A stretch of 64,000 nucleotides of DNA from contig NZ_MAQW01000001.1 of NCBI RefSeq assembly GCF_001682855.1, positions 392,443-456,442 on the forward strand, written 5' to 3'. Below are positions 1 through 8,181 of this stretch, in pieces. The notes below the pieces were generated by a model, which saw only the letters and a program-made list of their open reading frames with translations, was not told the origin of the DNA and did not search any database. The stretch's first letter is position 1, and every line of letters begins with the position of its first letter. The DNA comes from Bacillus sp. FJAT-27264 (lineage in GTDB: Bacteria; Bacillota; Bacilli; Paenibacillales; Paenibacillaceae). A program made the position numbers and the translations under genes.

Positions 1-49
1 CCATCTTTCTACAAAATAATGCTATAGCTGCATCCAAGCTCTATCGACT

Positions 50-739
50 CTACTTCTTCAGCGTAATCAGCTTTTCAATAATGGAGTCGATGCTCTCACC
101 CTTTTCAAAGCTGTAGGAACCATACTGAATCTTTGTGTTGATCTTGCGTTCTTTAGCCGACTTCAGAAAAGCCTCTTTATCTTTGACCGCACCCGACTGG
201 GCCAGCAAATCAGCTGTTCTTGTCAAGGTGATGCCGCTTGGAATCCGTACAGTAACCACTTCTGGTTTAGGCGCCTTAGGTGTCTCAGGCTGCTCTGGAA
301 CGTCTGGAACGTCTGGAACTCCTGCATCCTTCGGCTGCTGAGCGACCTCATCTGCTGGCGAAGAGGGAACTGCAGGCGTGGAAGGCTCAATAGCTTTCGG
401 CGTAGCAGCAGGTGACGGTACGACCGCTGTAGCCGGTGCCGATGGCGGCAAAGAAGCCTCCGGTGCAGCTGGCACCTTCGTACTAACCGGTTCGCGAGTG
501 TCATCCCCCTCGCCCAGCGGACCTTCCGTGCTACCGGGCTGAACTTCCAACTCAGACTCTCCTTGTGTAAGCAGCTTGCCGGATTCATCAGACACTTTCA
601 AGTTCAGCTGCGCCGCCCCCTTGAGGACCTGCTCTTTCGTTAGCGGAGCTGCATTGCCCGAGATCATAACCTGAAGCAGCAGAGCCCCGGCAACTAGGCC
701 AGAGCCAAGTCCAAGCAGAAAGGAACGATTCTTCATCAT
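50..739 (-). CDS. Secreted or anchored protein with a C-terminal YceG/MltG-like domain
   Basis: 229 aa. The N-terminus has one hydrophobic segment (about residues 7-27), a signal peptide or membrane anchor. Residues about 70-155 are a low-complexity Pro/Ala/Glu/Ser linker with VPDVPD-type repeats. The last ~65 residues (VTVRIPSGITLTRTADLLAQ onward, ending in SIDSIIEKL) resemble the small substrate-binding module at the start of MltG/YceG endolytic transglycosylases, but no catalytic domain follows. It could bind cell-wall glycan; that is inference. It overlaps the upstream SwrB-like gene by 4 bp and is the last gene of the fla/che transcript visible here. Nothing is seen in the 49 bases downstream. 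Confidence 0.7.
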   Translation of the reverse strand: MMKNRSFLLGLGSGLVAGALLLQVMISGNAAPLTKEQVLKGAAQLNLKVSDESGKLLTQGESELEVQPGSTEGPLGEGDDTREPVSTKVPAAPEASLPPSAPATAVVPSPAATPKAIEPSTPAVPSSPADEVAQQPKDAGVPDVPDVPEQPETPKAPKPEVVTVRIPSGITLTRTADLLAQSGAVKDKEAFLKSAKERKINTKIQYGSYSFEKGESIDSIIEKLITLKK

Positions 740-1305
740 ATCGATTCCTCCTGTTTGGCAAGCTGGAGAATCAGTTGCACCTCTCCCCGCTGCAGTCCAG
801 CAGTCTTGGCTATGGAATCTATAGACTTGCCTTCCTCATGCAGTTCAAATAAACGAGGGTAACGCAGCTTAATGGAACTCACTGGCTTCGGTTTCACCTC
901 AGGAAGCGCCACTACATGCTCCACATTATCTGCAATAGTTGGTTGAAGAGCCGCTTGATTTTCTATCGACGTCACCAATTGACGTACAGTTTCCGCTTCT
1001 TCGTTCATTCTGGCTTCAAGCTGCTTGGAATGTTCCTGCTGCTCGCTCAGAGCCCCTTGCAGATCCTTGATCTGCTCAGTCAGTGTCGTCTGATTACTCT
1101 GGGACTGCTGCTTGATGCTGCTCACTAATTGAACTAACTCTTCATTCTCGCGTTCCATATCCGCCATGTAGAGTTCAAGCGCCGCCTCGGTCTCCTTAAG
1201 GCTTTGCTGTTCTGTCTTCTTGCCCTCGCGGGCACGCGCCGGCATAATCAGGGCGTACACGATTGTGACAGCGCCCACCAGCACAATATACCCCCATGGT
1301 TGCAA
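736..1305 (-). CDS. SwrB-like membrane-anchored coiled-coil protein (DUF6115 type)
   Basis: 189 aa. One N-terminal membrane span (about residues 4-20) is followed by a long Glu/Gln-rich coiled coil (about 30-115) and a short C-terminal helix-turn-helix-like tail (RYPRLFELHEEGKSIDSIAK region, about 148-185). This architecture and the position just after sigD match SwrB/YlxL of Bacillus, which promotes flagellar type III secretion activation. The start is TTG, preceded by AAGGGGA at 8 nt spacing; no ATG fits. Sequence identity to SwrB cannot be judged by eye, so the assignment rests on architecture and synteny. Confidence 0.7.
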   Translation of the reverse strand: MQPWGYIVLVGAVTIVYALIMPARAREGKKTEQQSLKETEAALELYMADMERENEELVQLVSSIKQQSQSNQTTLTEQIKDLQGALSEQQEHSKQLEARMNEEAETVRQLVTSIENQAALQPTIADNVEHVVALPEVKPKPVSSIKLRYPRLFELHEEGKSIDSIAKTAGLQRGEVQLILQLAKQEESI

Positions 1306-1343
1306 GTGCCAAATCCCCTTTTGCTTAAAATAATATTAGTTTC

Positions 1344-1655
1344 TTATAGGCTCAAATCAATGCGACGCCCTTTGTACGGATGCTCCGCATCACGGCTTCC
1401 ATCCGATTTGTGACCTTTTTCCTGCGAGGATTGCCCTCCCGGATTGTTGCCCCGTCCACCATCGTCACGCAAGGCGGTCTCAGAAGGATCATCGACCTCC
1501 CCAGTGCGCTGAGTCATTTCCTGGCTTTGCTTAACATTCTGTGCAGCTAGCTGCTGCTGGTCTGCTGCGGGACGATGCTGAAGCTCGTTCTGAATTCTTC
1601 CCGCCTCTGTTGTCCGAGGCACAGCAATTTGCAACTCCACCGGTTTCAGACTCAT
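1344..1655 (-). CDS. Small hydrophilic protein of the fla/che operon, function unknown
   Basis: 103 aa, ATG start with AGAGGG upstream. There is no signal peptide, membrane span or cysteine. The protein is Gln/Arg/Asp/Gly-rich and probably disordered, with an ordered-looking start (MSLKPVELQIAVPRTTEAGR) and a conserved-looking basic end (YKGRRIDL). It lies between the FapA-family gene and the SwrB-like gene with short spacers, so it is co-transcribed with late fla/che genes. I do not recognise a family. It is real rather than a shadow because it fills the gap exactly, is in the operon direction and has a ribosome-binding site. Confidence 0.6.
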   Translation of the reverse strand: MSLKPVELQIAVPRTTEAGRIQNELQHRPAADQQQLAAQNVKQSQEMTQRTGEVDDPSETALRDDGGRGNNPGGQSSQEKGHKSDGSRDAEHPYKGRRIDLSL

Positions 1656-1720
1656 ATCGACCCTCTTTTCACAAAGCAGGAATTTGTAAATGGCCGGCTG
1701 CCGATGCTGCCCGCCTGAGT

Positions 1721-3124
1721 TTAGATGTACGGCGTGATTGAAATATCACCTTCGCTGTATGCGAAAACGACCCGCTCTGTCGGGTCTTTTACAAATCTGG
1801 TGTATCTGCCAATTACGATTTTACAGCCTCCATATATCGTCTTGACAGCTTCTACTCTGGCTCTACCCGTATCCTCCAGCATTCTCTCAATCTCAAGCAC
1901 CCGGCCCTTGATTCTCGCCTCATCCCGTTGATAGGACTGTTTGGTGGCATTGAGCTTGACGCGAAGCGCTATTTTGTCGGGAGACAGCTGACCACTGTTC
2001 GCCAATTGATTCAGCAGATACAGCGCTTTGGAGGTCTTATCGTCATTCTCAAGCAGTTGGCGTAACTGTTGACGAAGTTCATTAATCTCATTTCTCAGCT
2101 CTGGCAGTACGCCTACTTCAATGGCCGTTGCCGTGGACATCGTGTTACCGATTGTCCGTGCGACCACCCGCTCGCCGGCCTGAATAGTTCCACCGACAAT
2201 CAAACCTTTTGTGCCATTACACACGACGTCGTGTCCTGCACGTATATCGGAGTGCATAATGCTCTGCGAAACAATAACATCTTCGCCTGCATTTACATTC
2301 CCGTCTTGGATAAAGGACACTTTTACATTTTTACCAGCGCTGACATGACCTTTGTGATAACCGATAATTCCTCCTGTAATCTCGATGGAACCCCCGGCGA
2401 CCAGTTCAGCGCCTTCCACTCCGCCGACCACCCGGATATCGCCCTCCGATTTGACGGAGAACCCGGTGAGAACATTACCACGGATAACAACGGTACCCAC
2501 AAAATCAATATTTCCGGTACTGTAATCCACGTCACCATTGACTTCATACACTGGAAAAACATTGATTTTGCCTTTATCCGTAATCGTCACAAGACCGTCT
2601 ATTGCAGCATACATCGAGGTCTCTTCATTGCTGACCAGGACATTTTTACCCACCTTAAACTGGGCTTCACGTCCAGCCTTGAATGGTAGCTCTTCGCCCG
2701 TCACCATCTTGCCTGGTTTGCCAGCTAGTGGAGGAACGGTCTTGGCGATCAATTGGCCTTTACGCACATTATGCAGCCGAACCAGATCCTTGTAATCGAC
2801 CTTGCCGTCAGCCTTCTCAGCAGGCCCACGATCTTCTTCCATATCAATAGTAAGAACAACTCGTCCATCCGTACCATTCTCGGCGGTGTCTCCAATCGCA
2901 ATAGGTACTCTATTGAAGAAATACTCCTCGGGATGAGTACTGAGACGCTGGACAATATCCAGTTGAATACCATATCTGATATTATGACTGTGCAGAAAAG
3001 CTTCCAGCTCTTCGATCGAACAGGAAAAATTCTCGTCTTTTTTGGAAAACTGGAGGTAAGCAATGCCTTTGTCATCCGAGAAAGTAATGCTCAGGTACTG
3101 ATTCAAAGCATAATGACCGATCAA
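1721..3124 (-). CDS. FapA/DUF342 family polymer-binding beta-helix protein
   Basis: 467 aa. The N-terminal ~70 residues form a small alpha/beta domain. Residues about 90-330 are Gly/Val-rich repeats typical of the DUF342 (FapA) right-handed beta-helix, for example EGDIRVVGGVEGAELVAGGS and the VSAGKNVKVSFIQDG type turns. A coiled coil follows (about 340-420), then a short beta tail. Family members are proposed to act in surface polymer or adhesion biology; the role here is unknown. The start is TTG, with GGGGGAG 6 nt upstream. It directly follows sigD (31 nt), a position held by swrB in Bacillus subtilis, so it may affect motility or the sessile switch. Confidence 0.8.
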   Translation of the reverse strand: MIGHYALNQYLSITFSDDKGIAYLQFSKKDENFSCSIEELEAFLHSHNIRYGIQLDIVQRLSTHPEEYFFNRVPIAIGDTAENGTDGRVVLTIDMEEDRGPAEKADGKVDYKDLVRLHNVRKGQLIAKTVPPLAGKPGKMVTGEELPFKAGREAQFKVGKNVLVSNEETSMYAAIDGLVTITDKGKINVFPVYEVNGDVDYSTGNIDFVGTVVIRGNVLTGFSVKSEGDIRVVGGVEGAELVAGGSIEITGGIIGYHKGHVSAGKNVKVSFIQDGNVNAGEDVIVSQSIMHSDIRAGHDVVCNGTKGLIVGGTIQAGERVVARTIGNTMSTATAIEVGVLPELRNEINELRQQLRQLLENDDKTSKALYLLNQLANSGQLSPDKIALRVKLNATKQSYQRDEARIKGRVLEIERMLEDTGRARVEAVKTIYGGCKIVIGRYTRFVKDPTERVVFAYSEGDISITPYI

Positions 3125-3154
3125 ATTATACTCCCCCTTGTCACCGCAGTACGG

Positions 3155-3943
3155 TTAATCGTTTTGCATAAGAAGATCCCGGTTTTTCTCCAGCGTTCCT
3201 CTCAGCCGCAAAATAGCTTTAGAATGGAGCTGCGAAATCCTCGAGGGGGATAGTGACATAACCTCGGCAATTTCGCTTAAAGACAAATCTTCATAATATA
3301 AAAGGGACACCACGGTCCGTTCTTTCACCGTTAGTTTCTCAATGCCTTTGGTAAGGGTCTCACGCAAATAAAATTCGTTTACCTTGCGATCCGGGTTCTT
3401 GGCCTTGTCATCCACCAGGATGGACATCCGGGTCTCCGATTCTTCTTCGCGAATGGGGTCTTCCAGTGAGCAGAGTGACATAACGGCCACATCCTGCAGC
3501 ATATTTTGAAATTCTTGTTCACTAATGTTCAGGTATTGACTCATTTCTTCGTCGGTAACAGACCGTAAATATTTCTGTTCCATTTGTTGATAAGCATCCT
3601 CGATCTTTTTGGCTTTTTCCCGTACTGACCGGGGAACCCAGTCACTCTGACGCAAAGAATCAAGGATCGCCCCACGCACCCGCCAGGAGGCATAGGTCTG
3701 GAACTGGAGCCCTCGCTTATAATCGAACTTTTCAATGGCATCAATTAGACCCATAACTCCATTGCTGGCTAAATCATCCTTGGATACGTTTTTGGGCAAT
3801 CCTACAGCCAAACGGCTGGATACGTAATCTACAATATGGAGATAACTCTCAATCAGCTTTTTCTTCGCTTCAGGATCGCCGTGTTCTTTCCACTGCGTCC
3901 ATAGCCCGTCTATCTCCGACTGAGATGCTTTACGCTCGTTCAA
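3155..3943 (-). CDS. sigD: RNA polymerase sigma factor SigD (FliA family)
   Basis: 262 aa, normal length for SigD/FliA. It directs RNA polymerase to late flagellar, motility and autolysin promoters. Region 2 is visible around SRLAVGLPKNVSKDDLASNG through FDYKRGLQFQTYASWRVRGA, region 3 around residues 100-150, and the region 4 helix-turn-helix near the end (LSLSEIAEVMSLSPSRISQL). The start is TTG (MNERKASQ) with GGGTGA upstream. It sits near the 3' end of the long operon, as in Bacillus, where distance from the promoter tunes SigD level. FlgM, its antagonist, is not in the window. Confidence 0.95.
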   Translation of the reverse strand: MNERKASQSEIDGLWTQWKEHGDPEAKKKLIESYLHIVDYVSSRLAVGLPKNVSKDDLASNGVMGLIDAIEKFDYKRGLQFQTYASWRVRGAILDSLRQSDWVPRSVREKAKKIEDAYQQMEQKYLRSVTDEEMSQYLNISEQEFQNMLQDVAVMSLCSLEDPIREEESETRMSILVDDKAKNPDRKVNEFYLRETLTKGIEKLTVKERTVVSLLYYEDLSLSEIAEVMSLSPSRISQLHSKAILRLRGTLEKNRDLLMQND

Positions 3944-4031
3944 CAGCTTTCACCCTTCCCAAAGTTTAGTCAGTGTGCCCTGAATAAGGAACCGTACAGC
4001 TTTGCCGAATAACGGTTCCTGCAGCACTACC

Positions 4032-4451
4032 TTATTCTTCTTTCAGGTGACGAACGGCCTTGGCCAATTCTTCAGGATCTTTCATGGTGACCAGCTTGGG
4101 CGGCTTTAGCGGTGTGAATCCTCCGTTATCCCCGTTCCCTTCGGCCGGCTTTGGCTTCAAAAGATTCTTCAATTCCTCATCCTCATCCGGAGTGCTGATA
4201 TTCAGTCTGGCACCCAGCGCTTCTTCGCCATCCCCTGCAGCAGGGTCCGTGAGTTCTTGTGGTTCCGTTTGTTTCAACATAACACCCAATACCCATCTAA
4301 GAAGAAATGCAAGCAAGAACCAGGTGATAAATCCAAATAATCCTCGAATCAGACTGGTCATTAGCAAGTTATTCCCGTAAGTAACAAAGAAGGTAACCAC
4401 AAAGCCTAGTACGCCAGACAGCAAATTTATCAAAATGTTTCCAATCATCAT
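4032..4451 (-). CDS. Two-span membrane protein between cheD and sigD, unknown
   Basis: 139 aa. Two hydrophobic segments (about residues 4-24 and 32-55) are joined by a short loop, followed by an acidic, Pro-rich cytoplasmic tail ending in a Lys/Glu helix (DPEELAKAVRHLKEE). Its ATG overlaps the cheD stop as TAATG, so the two are translationally coupled. The Bacillus subtilis operon has no gene at this position. It probably works with the flagellar or chemotaxis machinery at the membrane, but nothing in the sequence names the function. Confidence 0.65.
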   Translation of the reverse strand: MMIGNILINLLSGVLGFVVTFFVTYGNNLLMTSLIRGLFGFITWFLLAFLLRWVLGVMLKQTEPQELTDPAAGDGEEALGARLNISTPDEDEELKNLLKPKPAEGNGDNGGFTPLKPPKLVTMKDPEELAKAVRHLKEE

Positions 4452-4945
4452 TATAATTCCTTAGCGCCTTTTTGCACACTACGGATGTACAAGACTCCGG
4501 TGCTACAGGCGATCTCTATCGTACGGCCATAATTGCCGCCGGTATCTTCAGCGAGTAACGGAATGTTCAAAGCTTCAAGTGCCAACTTACAGGATTCCAC
4601 ATTACGAGGCCCGATCCTCATGGTGTCACTCCCTCCAGCAAAGGCAAACATCTGCGAGCCTCCCGCCATCTTGGCGACGATCCGGCTGCGGACCGCCCCA
4701 AGTGCGAGCAGACGGTTCAACAGTTCCGGCACAGCTGTATCGGCAAACTTGGCGATATTGAGCTGCCCCTCCCTGGCAATTTCGGAGGAAGGGAGCATTA
4801 CATGCGCCATTCCCGCCAGCTTTTTGCCCGGATCATACAGGGTCAATCCTACGCAGGAGCCAAGTCCAGTTGTACGAATCAGACCCTGACTCCCGACATT
4901 AAGATCTGCCATGCCTACCTTAATGATGGTTTGTTCATCAATCAT
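4451..4945 (-). CDS. cheD: Chemoreceptor glutamine deamidase CheD
   Basis: 164 aa. CheD deamidates glutamines on chemoreceptors and partners with CheC in adaptation. The catalytic cysteine lies in GLGSCVGLTLYD (about residue 31) and the catalytic histidine in GMAHVMLP (about residue 48). The Thr of the triad is expected further along. The start overlaps the end of cheC by 8 bp, consistent with coupled synthesis of the CheC-CheD pair. It is followed at once by the unknown two-span membrane protein. Confidence 0.95.
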   Translation of the reverse strand: MIDEQTIIKVGMADLNVGSQGLIRTTGLGSCVGLTLYDPGKKLAGMAHVMLPSSEIAREGQLNIAKFADTAVPELLNRLLALGAVRSRIVAKMAGGSQMFAFAGGSDTMRIGPRNVESCKLALEALNIPLLAEDTGGNYGRTIEIACSTGVLYIRSVQKGAKEL

Positions 4946-5564
4946 TGTCGAAAGGAACTCCTAGTGATTTGAAGATTTTCGGGAACGATTCTGGATCGGG
5001 AATGAGGAAGAATTGTCCTTCAATCTCATTTTGCCCCTCCAGAAAAGTCGTATCTATCAGCAAAGCATCATCGCCCATTTGCCCAAACTGTAGCAGGCCG
5101 TAGCCTAGAATTGCACCCGCCATGTCCATTGCCAATGCAGGCACCGTTGGGTACATGGTGAGCGAAGTAAAGTCGGCCAGTGAAGACAGATAGGAACCAG
5201 CCAAAATGTTGCCGATTTCATTCAATGCGGATAATTCCATTTCGCCCAATTCTTCTGCACCAGACAGCTCGATTCCAGCCACACGGCTAAGTAGATTGAC
5301 GGCAGCTTCCGGTGTAAGAATGAAGAACAGATTGCCAGGTGCATCGCCTTCAACCCGCAGGAATACGGCATACACCAACTCTTCTGCTCCGCCCACTTTT
5401 TCAGTAATTTCCTCAAAGTTGAGCAGTTGGACCTTTGGTACGGCCATATCAATCGGTTTGCCCAGCAGCTGAGATAACGCGGTGGCAGCGTTACCTGCTC
5501 CTATATTACCGACTTCCTTGAGCACATCCATTTTGAAATCCTTGAAGTTTTTGAACAACTCCAC
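4938..5564 (-). CDS. cheC: CheY-P phosphatase CheC
   Basis: 208 aa. CheC dephosphorylates CheY-P and binds CheD in the Bacillus-type adaptation system. Two copies of the phosphatase signature are visible: LKEVGNIGAGNAATALSQLL near residue 15-35 and LNEIGNILAGSYLSSLADF near 113-132, each with the E..N pair. It is in tight order cheW-cheC-cheD (3 nt from cheW, 8 bp overlap with cheD). Confidence 0.95.
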   Translation of the reverse strand: MELFKNFKDFKMDVLKEVGNIGAGNAATALSQLLGKPIDMAVPKVQLLNFEEITEKVGGAEELVYAVFLRVEGDAPGNLFFILTPEAAVNLLSRVAGIELSGAEELGEMELSALNEIGNILAGSYLSSLADFTSLTMYPTVPALAMDMAGAILGYGLLQFGQMGDDALLIDTTFLEGQNEIEGQFFLIPDPESFPKIFKSLGVPFDND

Positions 5565-5567
5565 TGG

Positions 5568-6029
5568 TTAGCCCTCCAGGCCTTCCAATTGTACGATTTC
5601 GCTCTTGTTGAGCACCTCGGACAAATTGAGCATGATCAGCAGACGGTCTTCCCCGATTTTGGCCACCCCGTCCAAGTACTTGGCTTTGATGCCACCCACT
5701 ACATCGGGAGGTGTATCAATGGAATCCCGGTTAAGGTCAATGACATCATTGGCGGAATCTACGATAAATCCTACTTCCATCTCGTTCACAGCTACTATTA
5801 TTACTCTCGTCTGGTCCGTGTGCTCGGCCTCAGCAATACCGAAGCGGCCACGAAGATCAATTACAGGGATAACAACCCCGCGCAAATTGATTACTCCCTT
5901 GATAAAAGAATACGTCTTTGGTACACGTGTGATCGGCATCATACGCTCAATAGTCTGCACCTTATCCACTTCAATGCCGTATTCTTCGACACCTAATTTG
6001 AACACTATCACTTTAATATCTTCAGCCAT
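5568..6029 (-). CDS. cheW: Chemotaxis coupling protein CheW
   Basis: 153 aa, a single CheW domain that links receptors to the CheA kinase. Typical landmarks are the opening KVIVFKLGVEEYGIEVDKVQ, the VPKTYSFIKGVINLRGVVIP core and DLRGRFG. It lies between cheA and cheC with 27 nt and 3 nt spacers. No CheV gene is present in the window. Confidence 0.96.
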   Translation of the reverse strand: MAEDIKVIVFKLGVEEYGIEVDKVQTIERMMPITRVPKTYSFIKGVINLRGVVIPVIDLRGRFGIAEAEHTDQTRVIIVAVNEMEVGFIVDSANDVIDLNRDSIDTPPDVVGGIKAKYLDGVAKIGEDRLLIMLNLSEVLNKSEIVQLEGLEG

Positions 6030-6056
6030 GGAATGAACCTCCCTGTTCTATCCTAG

Positions 6057-8147
6057 TTATTTAATAAAAGCGTTCGGATCAATAATGAGTGCCACCTGTC
6101 CGTCACCAAGAATCGTAGCGCCGGATATGCCTTGAATCTCAGGCAGATATCTGCCGAGATTCTTAATTACAATCTCGTTCTGCCCGATAAAGTCCTCTAC
6201 TGCCATAGCCACGAGGCGTTCTCCTTTACGGACCACAACGATTTCCGTCTCTTCCTCGGTGCTTTCATCATAGTCAGGTATGGAGAATAAGCGGCTCAAG
6301 GAAACGAGCGGAATATGGCTGCCTCGGAACTCTAGCATTTTGTTGCCATGAATGGTGCGAATTTGAGATTGCTTGATGATTCCGGTCTCTACAATGGAGG
6401 ACAACGGAATCGCATACTTCTCCGAACCCAACTTAATCATCATTGCCGCAATGATCGACAATGTAAGTGGAAGCTGTACTGAGAAATTCGTTCCTTTACC
6501 CGGTGTAGAGTAAATGGTAACATTCCCGCCTAGCGCAGTGATCTTGGCTTTTACAACGTCCAGACCCACACCACGTCCGGAAACGTCGGAAATTACTTCC
6601 GCTGTACTAAAGCCCGGAGCGAACAACATTTGGTAAGCTTCTTCATCCGTCTTGCTTGCCGCTTCCTCTGGGGTAAGAATCCCTTTCTTAACAGCAGACT
6701 TCAGGACGTTCTCAGGGACAATTCCTCTCCCATCTTCTTCAATTTCAATAAATACATGGTTACCACTATGGAATGCTCGCAGGTTAACAGTTCCAGTCTC
6801 CGGCTTGCCAGCAGCAATCCGGTCAGCAACAGATTCAATCCCATGGTCAACAGCATTGCGTAGTAAGTGAACGAGCGGATCGCCGATTTCATCAATGACG
6901 GTTCTGTCCATCTCTGTCTCGGCACCGGTAATTACAAGATCAACCTTCTTGTCCAAAGACTTGGCAAGGTCACGAATCATCCGCGGGAACCGGTTGAATA
7001 CCGTATCGACCGGTACCATGCGCAGCTTCATTACAATATTCTGCAAATCAGCGCTAACCCGGCTCATATGCTCCACCGTTTCGGTAAGATCACCACTTTG
7101 TATTTCCGAAGCGAGCTGTTCCAGACGTACCCGGTCAATAAGCAGCTCACTGAACAGGTTCATCAAGACATCCAAACGTTCAATATCCACCCGGATGGTT
7201 CGCGACGGCGCACCGCCCGTTCGGCCAGCGGCTGGAGACTTAGCCACTTCCTCTTTAGAAACTACTCTTGGTGCTGGAGTGGACGCAGCAGCTGGAGCAA
7301 CAGGGGTTTCTACTGCCACGGCTACCTCAGATGCAGCAGCAACTGCTGCGACTGCGGCCGTGTCCTGACCAAGCTGATGTAGGGATTCTTGATCCAGCGC
7401 AATTGCCGTCACCTTGTCAATCTCTGACAGGTTCAGGATCATGGCTTGAATTTCACTGGCATCCTTTTGAGTTATGTAATATAGCGAAAAGCTGTGATCA
7501 AATTTCTCCTGCTCAATGTCTTGAACGGAAGGGAAGGATTTAACGACCTCGCCGGAGCGTTCCAAGAGATCAAACACCATGTAAGAGCGTACCGCTTTAA
7601 GCTGACAATCCTCACGAATTGCAACCTCCACGAACATGACCTTATGGCCTTCCTGAATGGACTGCTCTAGGACAGAGAACTGGAACTCATCCAAATGTAT
7701 TGGCGTCTCGGTCTGAGTAGGAGCTGCCGGGGCGCTTCCAGTCGATGTACCACCCGCTGTAGGAATTTCGCCGCGAACAATAGCCTGAAGATCGGCTACA
7801 ATGGCAGAAACATCAGCCTTACCTTCTCCGCCCCCAGTAATATCCTGAACCATGGACTCTAAGGCATCCAGACTTTTGAACAAGGTGTCAAAAATGAAAT
7901 CCTGCATCCGCAACTTGTTGTTGCGCACCAGATCAAGCACGTTCTCCATTTGGTGAGTGAGTGAAGCCAAATCCTCAAAACCCATAGTTGCCGCCATACC
8001 TTTCAAGGTATGCGCAGAGCGAAAGATTACCTGTACGATGCTTAGATCCTCAGGATTTGCTTCCAGCCCCATCATATTTTCGTTTAATGACTGCAGATGA
8101 TCATTTGACTCATCAATAAACATGGATAAATACTGATTCATGTCCAT
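6057..8147 (-). CDS. cheA: Chemotaxis histidine kinase CheA
   Basis: 696 aa. Domains in order: P1 Hpt with the phosphoaccepting His46 in SAHTLKGMAATMG; a P2 domain at about 155-265 that docks CheY/CheB; an Ala/Pro linker; dimerisation (about 315-380); HATPase (N box LLRNAVDHGIE, G box DVSGRGVGLDVVKAK); and a C-terminal CheW-like P5 domain. Receptor-controlled autophosphorylation feeds CheY and CheB. The ATG (MDMNQYL) has GGGGAGG upstream, and the N-terminus aligns well with my memory of Bacillus CheA. Confidence 0.97.
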   Translation of the reverse strand: MDMNQYLSMFIDESNDHLQSLNENMMGLEANPEDLSIVQVIFRSAHTLKGMAATMGFEDLASLTHQMENVLDLVRNNKLRMQDFIFDTLFKSLDALESMVQDITGGGEGKADVSAIVADLQAIVRGEIPTAGGTSTGSAPAAPTQTETPIHLDEFQFSVLEQSIQEGHKVMFVEVAIREDCQLKAVRSYMVFDLLERSGEVVKSFPSVQDIEQEKFDHSFSLYYITQKDASEIQAMILNLSEIDKVTAIALDQESLHQLGQDTAAVAAVAAASEVAVAVETPVAPAAASTPAPRVVSKEEVAKSPAAGRTGGAPSRTIRVDIERLDVLMNLFSELLIDRVRLEQLASEIQSGDLTETVEHMSRVSADLQNIVMKLRMVPVDTVFNRFPRMIRDLAKSLDKKVDLVITGAETEMDRTVIDEIGDPLVHLLRNAVDHGIESVADRIAAGKPETGTVNLRAFHSGNHVFIEIEEDGRGIVPENVLKSAVKKGILTPEEAASKTDEEAYQMLFAPGFSTAEVISDVSGRGVGLDVVKAKITALGGNVTIYSTPGKGTNFSVQLPLTLSIIAAMMIKLGSEKYAIPLSSIVETGIIKQSQIRTIHGNKMLEFRGSHIPLVSLSRLFSIPDYDESTEEETEIVVVRKGERLVAMAVEDFIGQNEIVIKNLGRYLPEIQGISGATILGDGQVALIIDPNAFIK

Positions 8148-8181
8148 GAGCGGGTACCTCCCCTTCGAGTTCGCTTTTCCG

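Noticed and set aside
2069..2689. 206-codon plus-strand frame opposite the FapA-family gene
   Set aside because: A shadow of the Gly/Val-repeat coding sequence, lacking a ribosome-binding site and domain features.
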